NCBI GenBank assembly: GCA_003243865.1
Contig: QHBQ01000484.1
Location: forward strand, 1-6,404
DNA length: 6,404 nucleotides
Reading direction: 5' to 3'
DNA from: Candidatus Chloroheliales bacterium
Lineage (GTDB): Bacteria; Chloroflexota; Chloroflexia; QHBQ01
A model generated the notes under the pieces. That model was not told where the DNA came from and made no database searches. It saw nothing but the letters and a program-made list of their open reading frames with translations. The translations under genes and the position numbers were made by a program. Shown piece by piece: positions 5,753-6,404 of this stretch (the first letter of the stretch is position 1; every line of letters begins with the position of its first letter).

Positions 5753-5758
5753 TCTCCC
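5753..5758 (-). promoter_or_regulatory. Ribosome binding site of the SLH gene
   Basis: GGGAGA on the minus strand ends 7 bases before ATG 5745-5743. A second purine run, AGGAGA (5766-5761), is 15 bases from the ATG and too far for normal use. The nearer site supports the annotated start, which is followed directly by a good signal peptide. Confidence 0.6.
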
Positions 5759-5786
5759 TATCTCCTGGGCCGCAGCGTTGTTGTTT

Positions 5787-5830
5787 CCGTAGGGGCGCAC
5801 GTCAGTGCGCCCTGGTAAATATCCCTACGG
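5787..5830. repeat. Interrupted palindrome between the TPR and SLH genes
   Basis: GGGCGCAC (5793-5800) and GTGCGCCC (5805-5812) form a perfect 8-bp hairpin around GTCA. Outside it CCGTAGGG (5787-5794) matches CCCTACGG (5823-5830) in inverted orientation. On the right side about ten extra bases (5813-5822) separate inner and outer arms. Without them the element would be one continuous palindrome of the TAGGGGCGCAC...GTGCGCCCCTA type. From memory, repeats of that type are dispersed in intergenic DNA of Chloroflexi and cyanobacteria. The right outer arm supplies the TPR gene's last codon and TAG stop. No T-tract follows on the minus strand, so terminator function is uncertain. Confidence 0.65.
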
Positions 5831-6404
5831 CGCCAAATCGAGGGCGTAAGCAATCGCCTGCTCAAGCTCCATCGCCGCGCCTGCCTGTGCGGCGGCTTCC
5901 CGTTCTGCCGCGCTCAACCGGTCGCGCAGGTGAGTAACAGTAAGGTCGTAGTCAGCCGACTCGGCTGCCTGTAGGGGAATGCCAATTGCCGTGCGCAAGG
6001 CTTGTGCCGCATTGAGTAGCCGAACGGCAACCAGCGGCTGGTGGGTTGCGACCACGACAGCAACCCCTTCGAGCGAGTAGGCAATGCCCCGCCGGTCGCC
6101 CAACTCCTGCTTCAACATTAGGCTCTGGCAGTAGAGTGAGTAGGCGCTGGCAAAGTCGCCCTGGTGGTAGATTACTCCGCCCAGGCTATCAAGCGCCTCG
6201 GCGGTTGCCTGCTTGTCGCGCAACTCCTGGGCCATACCCAAACACTCACCAAGCAGTTGTTGCGCCAGCGTGTAGTCGCCCTGGTCGGCAGCGAGGTTGC
6301 CCAGGTTGTTAAGCAGCACGATGATACTGCTCTCATCCGCCAACTCCCTGAATATCGTCAGCGCGGCTTCGTAGTGGGCGCGGGCGCTCTGATAATCGCC
6401 GCAA
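5825..6404 (-). CDS. TPR-repeat protein, C-terminal part (5' end outside window)
   Basis: The minus-strand frame is open through the window edge and ends at TAG 5827-5825, giving about 193 residues. The TTG at 6343 is an internal Leu codon: the codons before it continue the repeat as GDYQSARAHYEAALTIFREL. Four consecutive TPR units of about 40 residues are visible, each with the pattern A-x-x-x-L-G...GD-x-x-x-A...L...LGD: one incomplete at the edge, then units starting near ESSIIVLLNNLG, KQATAEALDSLG and RRGIAYSLEGVA. The last is followed by a degenerate helical tail, AAQALRTAIGIPL and then MELEQAIAYAL. This tail is, as I recall, common at the C-terminus of large Chloroflexi regulators that carry an NTPase domain, often with a cyclase, BTAD or LuxR-type domain, before the TPRs. 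No such domain can be seen here, so only a protein-protein interaction role can be claimed. The SLH gene starts 79 bases downstream on the same strand. Confidence 0.88.
   Translation of the reverse strand, partial: CGDYQSARAHYEAALTIFRELADESSIIVLLNNLGNLAADQGDYTLAQQLLGECLGMAQELRDKQATAEALDSLGGVIYHQGDFASAYSLYCQSLMLKQELGDRRGIAYSLEGVAVVVATHQPLVAVRLLNAAQALRTAIGIPLQAAESADYDLTVTHLRDRLSAAEREAAAQAGAAMELEQAIAYALDLAP

Noticed and set aside
5135..5818. 227-residue + strand ORF opposite the SLH gene, with Gly/Val repeats
   Set aside because: It is the complement of the Pro/Thr tandem repeats. The minus-strand frame has a signal peptide, three SLH domains and a ribosome binding site, whereas this one has no recognisable domain.
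6341..6343. TTG as start codon of the TPR protein
   Set aside because: The frame stays open to the window edge, and the upstream codons complete another TPR unit, so the TTG is an internal Leu.

Overview
The window most resembles a GC-rich genome of a Chloroflexota bacterium, near Chloroflexus, Roseiflexus or Herpetosiphon. This rests on three things recalled from those families and not checked by search: a secreted protein with a Pro/Thr 'TNTP' stalk followed by three S-layer homology (SLH) repeats, a soluble GAF-GAF-kinase-receiver protein, and a TPR protein with the C-terminal tail common in large Chloroflexi ATPase/TPR regulators. The window holds six genes, and protein-coding sequence fills almost all of it. 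I see no RNA gene, insertion sequence, integrase or CRISPR array.

Layout. On the + strand are the C-terminal part of a GT4 glycosyltransferase (1-909, cut by the window edge) and a small PAP2-like membrane phosphatase with a very strong ribosome binding site (978-1640). These converge, with only 8 bases between stop codons, on a minus-strand series. In order of transcription that series is: a TPR protein (6404-5825, cut by the window edge), an SLH cell-surface protein (5745-4618), a hybrid sensor histidine kinase (4467 or 4506 to 1924), and a stand-alone Lrp/AsnC ligand-binding (RAM) domain protein (1927-1649) whose start overlaps the kinase stop by ATGA. The minus-strand genes are separated by two intergenic regions of 79 and about 111-150 bases, each carrying a strong inverted repeat.

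How the genes may work together. The kinase and RAM genes are almost certainly one transcriptional and translational unit, so a cytoplasmic phosphorelay protein is made together with a possible small-molecule-binding partner. The kinase gene has a good candidate sigma70-type promoter placed so that the mRNA would be leaderless. The glycosyltransferase and PAP2 pair could act on lipid substrates, such as dephosphorylation of a lipid phosphate and glycosylation of a lipid acceptor, but this is inferred only from adjacency.

Most of the window is ordinary. No convincing new multi-gene system is visible. The most interesting items are the two intergenic palindromic elements, the leaderless kinase start, the receiver domain with a displaced conserved lysine, and the coupled RAM-only gene.
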